DNA from: an uncultured Coprococcus sp.
GTDB lineage: Bacteria > Bacillota > Clostridia > Lachnospirales > Lachnospiraceae
Length of the DNA: 64,000 bases
Direction of reading: 5' to 3'
Assembly (NCBI GenBank): GCA_947626675.1
Contig: CANQTC010000005.1
Span: 85,562 to 149,561 of the forward strand
Within the stretch, counting starts at the first letter, position 1; each line of letters begins with the position of its first letter. Below, piece after piece: positions 29,653 through 37,864 of this stretch. The position numbers and the translations under genes were made by a program. The notes under the pieces are model-generated. The model did not search any database. It saw nothing but the letters and a program-made list of their open reading frames with translations, and was not told where the DNA came from.

Positions 29653-30675
29653 CTATAACTTCATCGACGTAATCGCTGCCCCGCAGTGAGGACATTCAAT
29701 ATGTACACCATGAATGTAAACACCTCCGCAATATGTACATGTATCTTCCAAAGGATGTTCGGGAACGTGAATACCGCTTTTTTGTAATTTATCCACCTGA
29801 CTCTTCTCGCTCCGTATCCTAGCTATTGATGACTCAAGTGTGGATACAATTTGGACTACTACGATAAATGACCATATGAAGGCAATCCAAAACAATTCAG
29901 GTTCAATAACAAGCTTGCCAATCTTAATATTACTTTCCGTCTCAGATACTGCAGATGCAAATGCATTCCCGACAGAATAACTGTTTGTTGTAAGATATCG
30001 CTGTATCCGGTCGTTGAACCCATTCGTAACCTTCTCTGTTAAAATTTCATCCGTATCATCACCCTGCATACCTTCCCAGTACCAGTCTATAAAACCAGAA
30101 TTATTATCCGAGTTTACAAGTTCGGTATAAACAAACAACCAGTGCTTTTCGTCAGCCCAGTGGTTGACATATAAATCATATGCATACTTCTCAAGATTCT
30201 CATAATTGGAAGACCACGCCGCATTGCTGTCAGTGATTAATGCACAGGAAATGCCGGTTTTGTTACGGAACTCTGTAAATGCTTTAAGCACAGTTGACTT
30301 GTCCGCATCCGATAGCACACCAATTTTATCATCAATGACGATTTCGGAATTATAAGAGTTTACATCAAGCGACTTGCATATATGCACCGAATGTGACATC
30401 ATAAAAATTCCAATAAAAAGGAATGGCACGAAAAGCAACACATCTAAAATGGCAGACGCCATGCTCTTTGGTCTGTCCTTTACATACTTATATCTGACAT
30501 TACCATTGTCATAATAGGCATAACGTGAATATCCCCGTCTTGGTGATGATACTGTTATAGGTTTTTTAGGTCTTTCAGGTCTTGATGAGCTTCCTCTGTG
30601 GCTTCCGCCGGAACGTGAAGAACGGTGTGAGCTCGAGCCGCTCCTGTGTGAGCCTCCCCCTGATGAATGTGGCAT
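29653..30675 (-). CDS. TPM-domain-like membrane protein with Ser-rich N-terminus and C-terminal zinc ribbon
   Basis: 340 residues. Residues 1-40 are an unusual Ser/Gly/His/Arg-rich stretch (GGGSHRSGSSSHRSSRSGGS). A hydrophobic segment at about 72-95 (AILDVLLFVPFLFIGIFMM) and a second near 255-275 (LFWIAFIWSFIVVVQIV) flank a domain of about 150 residues resembling TPM (TLP18.3/YgcG) domains: IDDKIGVLSDADKSTVLKAFTEF ... GISCALITDS. The C-terminus carries CTYCGG ... CPHCGA, a zinc ribbon. Exact function unknown; TPM proteins are membrane-tethered and some are phosphatases or photosystem factors. It stands inside the DUF6273 array with the shared promoter, which suggests common use. Confidence 0.65.
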   Translation of the reverse strand: MPHSSGGGSHRSGSSSHRSSRSGGSHRGSSSRPERPKKPITVSSPRRGYSRYAYYDNGNVRYKYVKDRPKSMASAILDVLLFVPFLFIGIFMMSHSVHICKSLDVNSYNSEIVIDDKIGVLSDADKSTVLKAFTEFRNKTGISCALITDSNAAWSSNYENLEKYAYDLYVNHWADEKHWLFVYTELVNSDNNSGFIDWYWEGMQGDDTDEILTEKVTNGFNDRIQRYLTTNSYSVGNAFASAVSETESNIKIGKLVIEPELFWIAFIWSFIVVVQIVSTLESSIARIRSEKSQVDKLQKSGIHVPEHPLEDTCTYCGGVYIHGVHIECPHCGAAITSMKL

Positions 30676-30731
30676 GATTTATACCCCCTTTACTCAAATA
30701 TAATTTCTACAAAAAATTTATATATAATATA

Positions 30732-30760
30732 ACTATATACAATTTAAAAAGTATTATCAA
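30732..30760 (-). promoter_or_regulatory. Shared-type promoter of the TPM-like gene
   Basis: TTGATA (30755-30760), 17 bp, TATAGT (30732-30737), about 57 bases before the start codon. Confidence 0.7.
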
Positions 30761-30821
30761 TTCCTAAATTCCCTACACCATTAAAACGAAACCGCCTTTC
30801 ACTTGCCTGCTGTTCACTTAT

Positions 30822-32618
30822 TTATTTTACTTCACCTTTCACAAGCTTATATCGCTTTCCTTTCACAGTCACATATCCTGTTATATTCTTTCTCTTACCA
30901 TTTTCCACATAATAACGTCTGCCGCTTGGCTGCTTTACTATGCCTGTAAATTTCGGCTGCCATTTACTGTTTTTCACATACCACCAGCTTCCGTCGGTAT
31001 GCTTTACAAGCTGTGTAACATATTTACGTTTGCCGCTTTCTACATAATAGCAGTTCCCACTTGGCTGTTTTACCATGCCTTTATAGCTTGGCTGCCATTC
31101 GCCATTCTTCACATACCACCAGTTTCCGTCGGTATGTTTTACAAGCTGTGTGACGTATTTCTTTCTGCCTTTTTCTACATAATACCATCTGCCGCTTGGC
31201 TGTTTTACCATGCCTGTATAACCTGACTGCCATACACTGTCTTTAACATATGTCCAGTTACTGCCGTCTTTTACAAGTCCTGTACGATTGAATCTGCATA
31301 CGCCTTTTTCCACATAATACCATTTGCCGTCTGTACTGTTTTTAACCATGCCTGTACGATTTAACCTGCATACGCCTTTTTCCACATAATACCATTTACT
31401 ATCTGTACTGTTTTTAACCATGCCGGTAAATCCAGTCTGAATTGTGTTGTTTTTATAGTAATAATATAACCTATTTTCATATACAAGTCCGTTTTTCTTT
31501 GGTTCATTTACGCTGCCATTTGTACATACTGTTCCGGCATAACGGTAAAGATTAGAAGATGAAAGATTCAGATACAAAGCGGGCACCAAGGCGTGACTGT
31601 CGTAGTGAACGCTGCTGCCACCCGGACTAACGTAGCCGTCGTCGTGCACATTCATCGCCCAATCAGAACCATCACCCGGCGACCGCAGCCGCCACCAACT
31701 GTTTCCAGAATATTTTGTATATGTATTCCACCACGCCCCCATCGCTTTGGCATATGTACTTGTCTGCATCCGTCTGGCTTTATCACGATTACTGTAATCG
31801 GACGAAAATCCATAACTGCCTTTTGTCACAGCATCATATGACAGAAGAAATACCTTGTCTTTTGTAGACTTTCCACCCGCTGTTCCATGTTCAGGATTAT
31901 CTTTGTTTTCAAGTGTCTTTTCCTTTATTAAATTTCTTTCATCTGAGGTAAATGTGCTGTTTATAAAGTTCTTTTTTCTATAATCTTCTTTCTGTTTATT
32001 TGATGTACTTCCATATCCGTTCAGAAAACTTCTCATAGTACATGTCTCCCATGTAACAGCTTCATATTCAGTATTATACTTTTTATCATCAAGCGCTTTA
32101 TCTGACATAAGAAGCGCTTCCTTGCCATCCGTAGAAAGGACTCTCCATTTGATTGGCTGATATTTAAAATAGTGATATGTCTGACTATCCGACCAGTTGT
32201 AATAACTTGAACTTCCACTATAGCTGACCGTTGCATCACTCTTTCTCATCCTGCGGTATCTCTCACCGTTTGATAATGTGATATCTCCGTTTGCATCCCA
32301 GCCTGTAGCTTTCTTGAGCTTCCCATATGTAGCATCATCTACAATCAAATCACCTTCTTTTAAGTATTCACTCTTTATGGCTGTATAATTCTTACGCATG
32401 GCAGTTGTGATGACCTCCGCCTGCGGGTAACTGCCGAACCATACGCAGTCGTATGTCACTTCGCCATTGTTGTCTTTTCTTGGATTTTTCAGTTTTGTTT
32501 CTGCCGCTTCTACACTTCTTATTTTGTCTGACGGCATAATTGGAATAATTGTAAACAACATTAATACCGCAAGAAATGCAGCAAATAATTTTTTACTTTT
32601 TTTCTTTGTTTTATTCAT
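30822..32618 (-). CDS. Secreted DUF6273 protein, copy 7
   Basis: 598 residues. Signal peptide MNKTKKKSKKLFAAFLAVLMLFTIIPIM. With copy 8 it is the closest pair in the array around the variable region (about 31585-31742), which reads WWRLRSPG followed by DGSDWAMNVHDDGYVSPGGS. The tail has a partial duplication: two consecutive KNSTD-KWYYVEKGVCR units before GLVKDGSNW. Own promoter and palindrome upstream. DKIRSVEAAETKLKNPRKD marks it as part of the copy 4-8 subgroup. Confidence 0.86.
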   Translation of the reverse strand: MNKTKKKSKKLFAAFLAVLMLFTIIPIMPSDKIRSVEAAETKLKNPRKDNNGEVTYDCVWFGSYPQAEVITTAMRKNYTAIKSEYLKEGDLIVDDATYGKLKKATGWDANGDITLSNGERYRRMRKSDATVSYSGSSSYYNWSDSQTYHYFKYQPIKWRVLSTDGKEALLMSDKALDDKKYNTEYEAVTWETCTMRSFLNGYGSTSNKQKEDYRKKNFINSTFTSDERNLIKEKTLENKDNPEHGTAGGKSTKDKVFLLSYDAVTKGSYGFSSDYSNRDKARRMQTSTYAKAMGAWWNTYTKYSGNSWWRLRSPGDGSDWAMNVHDDGYVSPGGSSVHYDSHALVPALYLNLSSSNLYRYAGTVCTNGSVNEPKKNGLVYENRLYYYYKNNTIQTGFTGMVKNSTDSKWYYVEKGVCRLNRTGMVKNSTDGKWYYVEKGVCRFNRTGLVKDGSNWTYVKDSVWQSGYTGMVKQPSGRWYYVEKGRKKYVTQLVKHTDGNWWYVKNGEWQPSYKGMVKQPSGNCYYVESGKRKYVTQLVKHTDGSWWYVKNSKWQPKFTGIVKQPSGRRYYVENGKRKNITGYVTVKGKRYKLVKGEVK

Positions 32619-32644
32619 TATTTTCTCCCTCTCTTACATAAACC

Positions 32645-32659
32645 TGTAAAATATTTACA
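32645..32659. promoter_or_regulatory. Palindrome TGTAAA-N3-TTTACA in leader of copy 7
   Basis: Third instance of the leader palindrome, about 27 bases before the start codon. Confidence 0.45.
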
Positions 32660-32670
32660 TATATAATACA

Positions 32671-32699
32671 AATGTATACAATATAAATAATATTATCAA
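32671..32699 (-). promoter_or_regulatory. Shared-type promoter of DUF6273 copy 7
   Basis: TTGATA (32694-32699), 17 bp, TACATT (32671-32676). Confidence 0.65.
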
Positions 32700-32769
32700 T
32701 ACCTAAATTCTCTATACCATGAAAACTAAGCCCGCCTTCCACTTGCCGGATATTCCCATTATCCAATAA

Positions 32770-32812
32770 GCAACAGGCAGAACTACTTCGTTTTCAAAAC
32801 AATTCTGCCCTT
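32770..32812 (-). repeat. 3' hairpin after DUF6273 copy 8 (repeat family member 5, damaged)
   Basis: AACAGGCAGAA with a truncated right arm TTCTGCCC, the same damage as the element at 25717. Confidence 0.55.
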
Positions 32813-32825
32813 AAGTTTTACTTAT

Positions 32826-34571
32826 TTATTTTACTTCACCTTTCACAAGCTTATATCTCTTTCCTTTCACAGTAACATATCCTGTTATATTCTTTCTCTT
32901 ACCATTTTCCACATAATAACGTCTGCCGCTTGGCTGCTTTACTATGCCTGTAAATTTCGGCTGCCATTTACTGTTTTTCACATACCACCAGCTTCCGTCT
33001 GTATGCTTTACAAGCTGTGTAACGTATTTACGCTTGCCGTTTTCTACATAATAGCAGTTCCCACTTGGCTGTTTTACCATGCCTTTATAGCTTGGCTGCC
33101 ATTCTCCCTTCTTCACATACCACCAGCTTCCGTCGGTATGTTTTACAAGCTGTGTAACGTATTTCTTTCTGCCTTTTTCTACATAATACCATCTGCCGCT
33201 TGGCTGTTTTACCATGCCTTTATAACCTGACTGCCATACACTGTTTTTAACATATGTCCAGTTTTTTCCATCTTTTACAAGGCCTGTACGATTTAACCTG
33301 CATACGCCTTTTTCCACATAATACCATTTACCGTCTGTACTGTTTTTAACCATGCCTGTATACCCGGCCTGTTTTATATCGTTTTTATAGTAATAATATA
33401 AGCCATTTTCATATACAAGTCCGTTTTTCTTCGGTTCGTTTGCGTTTTTCTTTACTTCATTTACGTTACCGTTTGTACATACTGTTCCGGCATAACTGTA
33501 AAGAGTAGAAGATGAAAGATTCAGATACAAAGCGGGCACCAAAGCGTCAGTGCTGCTGTTCACGCCGCAGCCATTCCGAAGAACGTCGCCGTGACCGTTC
33601 ACATACATCGCATCATCAGAATAATTACCCGGCGACCGCAGCCACCACCAACTGTTTCCAGAATATTCTGTATCTGTATGCCACCACGCCCCCATCGCTT
33701 TGGCATATGTACTTGTCTGCATCCGTCTGGCTTTATCATGATTACTGTAATCGGATGAAAATCCATAACTGCCTTTTCTCACAGCATCATATGACAGAAG
33801 AAATACCTTGTCTTTTGTAGACTTTCCACCCGCTGTTCCATATTTCGGATTATCTTTGTTTTCAAGTGTCCTTTTCTGTATTAAATTTCTTTCTCCTGAT
33901 GTAAATGCGCTGTTTATAAAGTTCTTTTTTGTATAATCCTCTTTCTGACCATTTGATGCACTTCCATAACCGTTCAGAAAGCTTCTCAGGGTACATGTCT
34001 CCCATGTAACATTTTCAAATTCAGTATTATACTTTTTATCATCAATCGCTTTATCTGCCATAAGAAGCGCTTCCTTGCCATCCGTAGAAAGGACTCTCCA
34101 TTTGATTGGCTGATATTTAAAATAATGATATGTTAAGTTATCCGACCAGTTATAATATCCCGCCCCTCTATAGCTGCTACACGTTGCATCACCTTTTCTC
34201 ATCCTGCGGTATCTGTCACCGTTTGATAATGTAATATCTCCATTCGCATCCCAGCCTGTAGCTTTCTTGAGCTTCCCATACGCAGCATCATCTACAATCA
34301 AATCACCTTTTTTTAAGTAGCTACTATTTATTGCTGTATAATTCTTACTCATAGCAGTTGTGATAACTTCTGCCTGCGGATAACTGCCGAACCATACACA
34401 GTCGTATGTTGTTTCTCCATTACTGTCTTTTCTTGGATTTTTCAGTTTTGTTTCTGCCGCTTCTACGCTGCTGATTTTGTCTGACGGCATCACAGGAATA
34501 ATTCCCAGTAATATGATTACAGAAAAAAACATCACAAAAAGTTTCTTCATTTTTCGTTTTACACAATTCAT
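32826..34571 (-). CDS. Secreted DUF6273 protein, copy 8
   Basis: 581 residues. The N-terminus is unlike the others (MNCVKRKMKKLFVMFFSVIILLGIIPVM), while everything after DKISSVEAAETKLKNPR is standard, so the signal peptide seems to have been exchanged. Variable region about 33537-33693: WWWLRSPG, then NYSDDAMYVNGHGDVLRNGCG. The linker NGNVNEVKKNANEPKK is doubled as in copy 5. It follows the XRE regulator gene by 62 bases, and no shared-type promoter is seen there, so it may be read through from the regulator gene. Confidence 0.86.
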   Translation of the reverse strand: MNCVKRKMKKLFVMFFSVIILLGIIPVMPSDKISSVEAAETKLKNPRKDSNGETTYDCVWFGSYPQAEVITTAMSKNYTAINSSYLKKGDLIVDDAAYGKLKKATGWDANGDITLSNGDRYRRMRKGDATCSSYRGAGYYNWSDNLTYHYFKYQPIKWRVLSTDGKEALLMADKAIDDKKYNTEFENVTWETCTLRSFLNGYGSASNGQKEDYTKKNFINSAFTSGERNLIQKRTLENKDNPKYGTAGGKSTKDKVFLLSYDAVRKGSYGFSSDYSNHDKARRMQTSTYAKAMGAWWHTDTEYSGNSWWWLRSPGNYSDDAMYVNGHGDVLRNGCGVNSSTDALVPALYLNLSSSTLYSYAGTVCTNGNVNEVKKNANEPKKNGLVYENGLYYYYKNDIKQAGYTGMVKNSTDGKWYYVEKGVCRLNRTGLVKDGKNWTYVKNSVWQSGYKGMVKQPSGRWYYVEKGRKKYVTQLVKHTDGSWWYVKKGEWQPSYKGMVKQPSGNCYYVENGKRKYVTQLVKHTDGSWWYVKNSKWQPKFTGIVKQPSGRRYYVENGKRKNITGYVTVKGKRYKLVKGEVK

Positions 34572-34633
34572 CTCTTTCCCCCTCTTTTAACAAAATGTAT
34601 CATTTTGCTTTTTGTTTTAAACTACCATCTTAT

Positions 34634-35041
34634 TTACATATTCATTTTACGCTTAATTTCTGCTATAGCCAACGATATCTCATCTAAAGTTGCCAATATC
34701 GATTTCATTCGTTCTTTCTCTTCTTCATCAATAACCCCATCCTTCATAATGTTTACCACTTCTTTGGATATGCCCTCCATATCCTGTGCTGCGCTGATGA
34801 ACTTAATAACAAGCTGCGGCAGATTGGAATCATCCTCGATTAACATATTATCTCTGATAAGATAATCAATTGGCATATCAAAAAAATCGCTTATCACTAT
34901 CAACTTTTCTGTCTCAGGAAGTGTAATCCCCTGCTCCCATTTTGAAATCGCCTGTCTGCTTACCCCTAATTTCTCTGCCAAAAGTTCCTGTGAGTAATTT
35001 CCTGACATTCTTAAATATAATAGTTTTTCTGAAAATTTCAT
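34634..35041 (-). CDS. XRE-family helix-turn-helix regulator
   Basis: 135 residues. The N-terminal HTH domain is clear: LAEKLGVSRQAISKWEQGITLPE (residues 21-43 region) followed by LIVISDFFDMPIDYLI. The C-terminal half is predicted helical and charged (DEEEKERMKSILATLDEISLAIAEIKRK) and may mediate dimerisation. It adjoins the DUF6273 array and could be a local regulator; this is inference from position. A palindrome at 35148-35164 upstream is a candidate self-operator. Confidence 0.88.
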   Translation of the reverse strand: MKFSEKLLYLRMSGNYSQELLAEKLGVSRQAISKWEQGITLPETEKLIVISDFFDMPIDYLIRDNMLIEDDSNLPQLVIKFISAAQDMEGISKEVVNIMKDGVIDEEEKERMKSILATLDEISLAIAEIKRKMNM

Positions 35042-35147
35042 TTCTGTTGTACCTCTCTGTTGCCCTTTCTATAATCTATCTTTTGCGTTCTTATGATAAT
35101 AATACTAATGAATCCAATCTTTTTGAACCACTTATGCCATACATTTG

Positions 35148-35164
35148 TGCAACCTTAGGTTGCA
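35148..35164. promoter_or_regulatory. Palindrome upstream of the XRE gene
   Basis: TGCAACCT-T-AGGTTGCA, perfect 8-bp arms, 107 bases before the XRE start. A plausible operator for autoregulation. Confidence 0.4.
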
Positions 35165-35184
35165 TAAATATGACGCAATATACA

Positions 35185-35240
35185 AAATGATGGGGCTGCC
35201 ATTTTACAATTAAAAATCGTCAGGTCACACCCCATCATTT
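35185..35240 (-). terminator. Terminator after the YiiX-like gene
   Basis: AAATGATGGGGCTG (35185-35198) pairs with CACACCCCATCATTT (35226-35240), adjacent to the stop at 35242, with a short T-run on the minus strand. Confidence 0.7.
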
Positions 35241-35241
35241 A

Positions 35242-35841
35242 TTACTGTTTTGTCAAAGCAATCTCATCCACATGCGTTCGATACTTCTTCAGATATTCTC
35301 TATAATTTACAAGTAAGCCCTTATAGATTACATTAAGCGCTTTGCATCTTCTAAAATCTTCCGGTCTGATAAGACCCGGTTCTTTATCTAATATGTCTAT
35401 ACCTGCCCGTTTCAGTACTGTAGCAACAAATTGGGAACAGAAATAGTTATATTTACGTTCTACTGCTTTATTGCGAACAACACCAAATATCCCCCAGTAG
35501 TTATATTTGTATTTCTCCGGATAAGCCTTAAATTTATTAAGCTCGTCCAAAACCTTCTCATGCTGCTCTGCCGTTACAGGAAGCTCAAACACTACACATC
35601 TGGTATTCACATCTCTCCCAAAGATACCGGATTCGATATCTTCTGATATAAAGCCGCAATTAAAAGGATTATGCATTCCTTTCCTGGCAAAGCTGTACAT
35701 CTCCCGAAGTTCTATATCAAGCGCAAGTGATGTATGTGCGTATGGCTCTTTTGTCCATTTCTTTATAAAATAGGAAGGCATCGTTGACGTCTTGGATATT
35801 AAAATGTAAATACTTTTTCCATCGTTCGTTTGCATAATCAT
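35242..35841 (-). CDS. YiiX/YebB-like permuted papain-fold (NlpC/P60 superfamily) protein
   Basis: 199 residues. The candidate catalytic histidine is in PYAHTSLALD near residue 35 and the cysteine in NYFCSQFVATVLKRAG near residue 135, the order expected for the circularly permuted NlpC/P60 (YiiX-like) group. Relatives act on peptidoglycan, lipids or amide bonds, so the substrate cannot be named. No signal peptide is apparent, which argues against a wall hydrolase. Possible starts are the ATG at 35841 (AAAGG 5 nt upstream) and the ATG at 35835 two codons on. It is followed by its own terminator and lies downstream of glnS by 24 bases. Confidence 0.7.
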   Translation of the reverse strand: MIMQTNDGKSIYILISKTSTMPSYFIKKWTKEPYAHTSLALDIELREMYSFARKGMHNPFNCGFISEDIESGIFGRDVNTRCVVFELPVTAEQHEKVLDELNKFKAYPEKYKYNYWGIFGVVRNKAVERKYNYFCSQFVATVLKRAGIDILDKEPGLIRPEDFRRCKALNVIYKGLLVNYREYLKKYRTHVDEIALTKQ

Positions 35842-35865
35842 ACAACCTTTATCAATATATTTATA

Positions 35866-37530
35866 TTACTTTCCCGGCTTATATGAGCTTTTCAGTGATA
35901 CGATTCTGTTGTATACCGGATGTTCTTTTGCAGAGTCTTTGGAATCCGCACAGAAAAATCCATTTCTAAGGAACTGGAATGCTTCTCCCGGCTTTGCGTC
36001 TTCAAATGCTTTTTCCAATTTACAATGCTGCTTTATAACAAGAGAATTTGGATTCAGATTCAGGCTTCCATCCTCATTCAATTTGCCTTTTTCTTCATCT
36101 ACAATATTCTCATATAAACGTACCTCTGCATCTATTGCACTTTCCGCAGATACCCAGTGGATTGTTCCCTTAACCTTGCGTCCCTCAAAACCCGAACCGC
36201 TCTTTGTTTCAGGGTCATAGGTACAATGTACGGTTGTCACATTTCCATTTTCATCTTTTTCAAATCCAACGCATTTAACAAAATATGCATTTTTAAGACG
36301 AACCTCATTCTCAGGAAATAGTCTGAAATATTTCTTTGGCGGAACTTCCATGAAATCCTCCCGCTCTATATATAAATATTTGCTGAATGCTACTTTTCTG
36401 CTGCCCAATGCTTCATTTTCCTGATTATTTTCCACATCAAGATATTCAACCTGTCCCTCCGGATAATTATCAATAACCAGTTTAACAGGCTCGACAACAG
36501 CCATATATCGTTTTGCCGAAAGCTTCAAATCATCCCGGACACAATATTCAAGCATCGCATAATCAGCAGAACTCTGACTCTTTGATATCCCGGCAAGCTC
36601 CATAAATTTCTTAATAGCGGAAGGGGTAAATCCTCTTCTTCTAAGCGCTGCTATTGATACAAGTCTCGGGTCATCCCATCCATCGACAATTCCATCCTCA
36701 ACAAGCTTTTTGATATATCGCTTTCCCGTAATTACATTGGTCAGATAAAGCTTTGAAAATTCAATCTGTTTTGGTGGATTTTCATATTCCAGTTCATTCA
36801 CTACCCAATCATATAACGGTCTGTGGTCTTCAAATTCCAAAGTACATAAGGAATGGGTTACCCCCTCTATCGCATCCTCAATAGGGTGCGCAAAATCATA
36901 CATCGGATAAATGCACCATTTGTCTCCTGTGTTATGGTGCGTTATTCTTGCTACACGATAAATAACAGGGTCTCTCATATTAATATTCGGTGATGCCATA
37001 TCGATTTTAGCGCGAAGCACTTTGCTTCCATCAGGATATTCTCCATTTCTCATTCCCTCAAAGAGAGCAAGATTTTCCTCAATACTTCTGTCCCTGTACG
37101 GACTGTTTTTTCCCGGAGAAGTAAGTGTTCCTCTATATTCTCTTATTTCATCTGCCGAAAGGTCACACACATAGGCTTTTCCTTTCTTAATGAGTTTTAC
37201 TGCGGCCTCATACATCTGTTCAAAATAGTTTGAAGCAAAAAATACTCTGTCGCCAAAGTCAGCTCCTAACCATTTCACATCATCAAGAATAGACTGAACA
37301 AATTCTGTCTTTTCTTTCGTTGGGTTTGTATCATCAAATCGCAGATTAAACTGTCCATGATATTTCTCTGCCAGTCCTGCATTCAGCAATATGGATTTGG
37401 CATGTCCGATATGAAGATATCCATTCGGCTCCGGCGGAAATCTTGTAACGATTTTTGACACCTTTCCTTCTTCAATATCCTTATCAATAATCTGTTCAAT
37501 AAAATTCTTACTAACTGCTTCTTCAGCCAT
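35866..37530 (-). CDS. glnS: Glutaminyl-tRNA synthetase
   Basis: 554 residues, class I synthetase that charges tRNA-Gln. The HIGH motif is in [15 protein letters not shown] (about residue 31-45), the KMSKS loop is reduced to [14 protein letters not shown] before GWDDPRL near residue 280, as in other clostridial GlnRS, and the C-terminal beta-barrel anticodon domain begins near residue 350. GlnRS is patchy in Firmicutes, most of which use GatCAB; its presence here is consistent with Lachnospiraceae. The upstream tRNA and terminator separate it from the sigH cluster. Confidence 0.95.
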   Translation of the reverse strand: MAEEAVSKNFIEQIIDKDIEEGKVSKIVTRFPPEPNGYLHIGHAKSILLNAGLAEKYHGQFNLRFDDTNPTKEKTEFVQSILDDVKWLGADFGDRVFFASNYFEQMYEAAVKLIKKGKAYVCDLSADEIREYRGTLTSPGKNSPYRDRSIEENLALFEGMRNGEYPDGSKVLRAKIDMASPNINMRDPVIYRVARITHHNTGDKWCIYPMYDFAHPIEDAIEGVTHSLCTLEFEDHRPLYDWVVNELEYENPPKQIEFSKLYLTNVITGKRYIKKLVEDGIVDGWDDPRLVSIAALRRRGFTPSAIKKFMELAGISKSQSSADYAMLEYCVRDDLKLSAKRYMAVVEPVKLVIDNYPEGQVEYLDVENNQENEALGSRKVAFSKYLYIEREDFMEVPPKKYFRLFPENEVRLKNAYFVKCVGFEKDENGNVTTVHCTYDPETKSGSGFEGRKVKGTIHWVSAESAIDAEVRLYENIVDEEKGKLNEDGSLNLNPNSLVIKQHCKLEKAFEDAKPGEAFQFLRNGFFCADSKDSAKEHPVYNRIVSLKSSYKPGK

Positions 37531-37650
37531 CTTACTCTCTGCCTCCTCTGTTTGATTGACCTTTTTCAGTTTATCATACTTTTATACATAGTTCTATATG
37601 TAAATGTAACTAATATTGAATGTAAAATAAAATAATTATACATCTCAATT

Positions 37651-37679
37651 AAAAAAGTGCAAAATTTTCATTCTGCACC
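37651..37679 (-). terminator. Terminator after tRNA-Thr
   Basis: GTGCAAAAT (37657-37665) pairs imperfectly with ATTCTGCAC (37670-37678), followed on the minus strand by six T. It lies 18 bases beyond the 3' end of the tRNA. Confidence 0.75.
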
Positions 37680-37696
37680 TTCTTACAATAAAAAAG

Positions 37697-37769
37697 AGCT
37701 ACTAACGGGAGTCGGACCCGTGACCTCCACATTACCAATGTGGCGCTCTACCACCTGAGCTATAGTAGC
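37697..37769 (-). tRNA. tRNA-Thr (anticodon GGT)
   Basis: 73 bases without encoded CCA. The acceptor arms GCTACTA and TAGTAGC pair fully, with discriminator T. D-arm with TAGCTCAGGTGGTAGAGC; anticodon stem CCACA/TGTGG with loop TTGGTAA, giving anticodon GGT; T-arm CGGGTCCGACTCCCG. Reads ACC and ACT codons. Confidence 0.97.
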
Positions 37770-37864
37770 CGGATAAATTCCAAAGATAAATATATAGTAA
37801 AATATCTGTTTTGTCAACTAAAACAATCATTCTTTCAGCTTTTCTTTTAAATTTTTTAAATCAA

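Noticed and set aside
17208..33230. A recurring plus-strand frame of about 75 codons (starting MLYKLCN) opposite each DUF6273 tail
   Set aside because: It is the antisense shadow of the conserved wall-binding repeat; it has no ribosome site and its conservation is explained by the gene on the minus strand.
13692..34571. A reverse transcriptase or template repeat for a DGR inside the array
   Set aside because: I looked for an RT-like protein (YxDD type) and for a ninth, A-rich copy of the CTGCGGTCGCCGGG block; neither is present. Only the eight genes and the deleted pseudogene carry or border that block.
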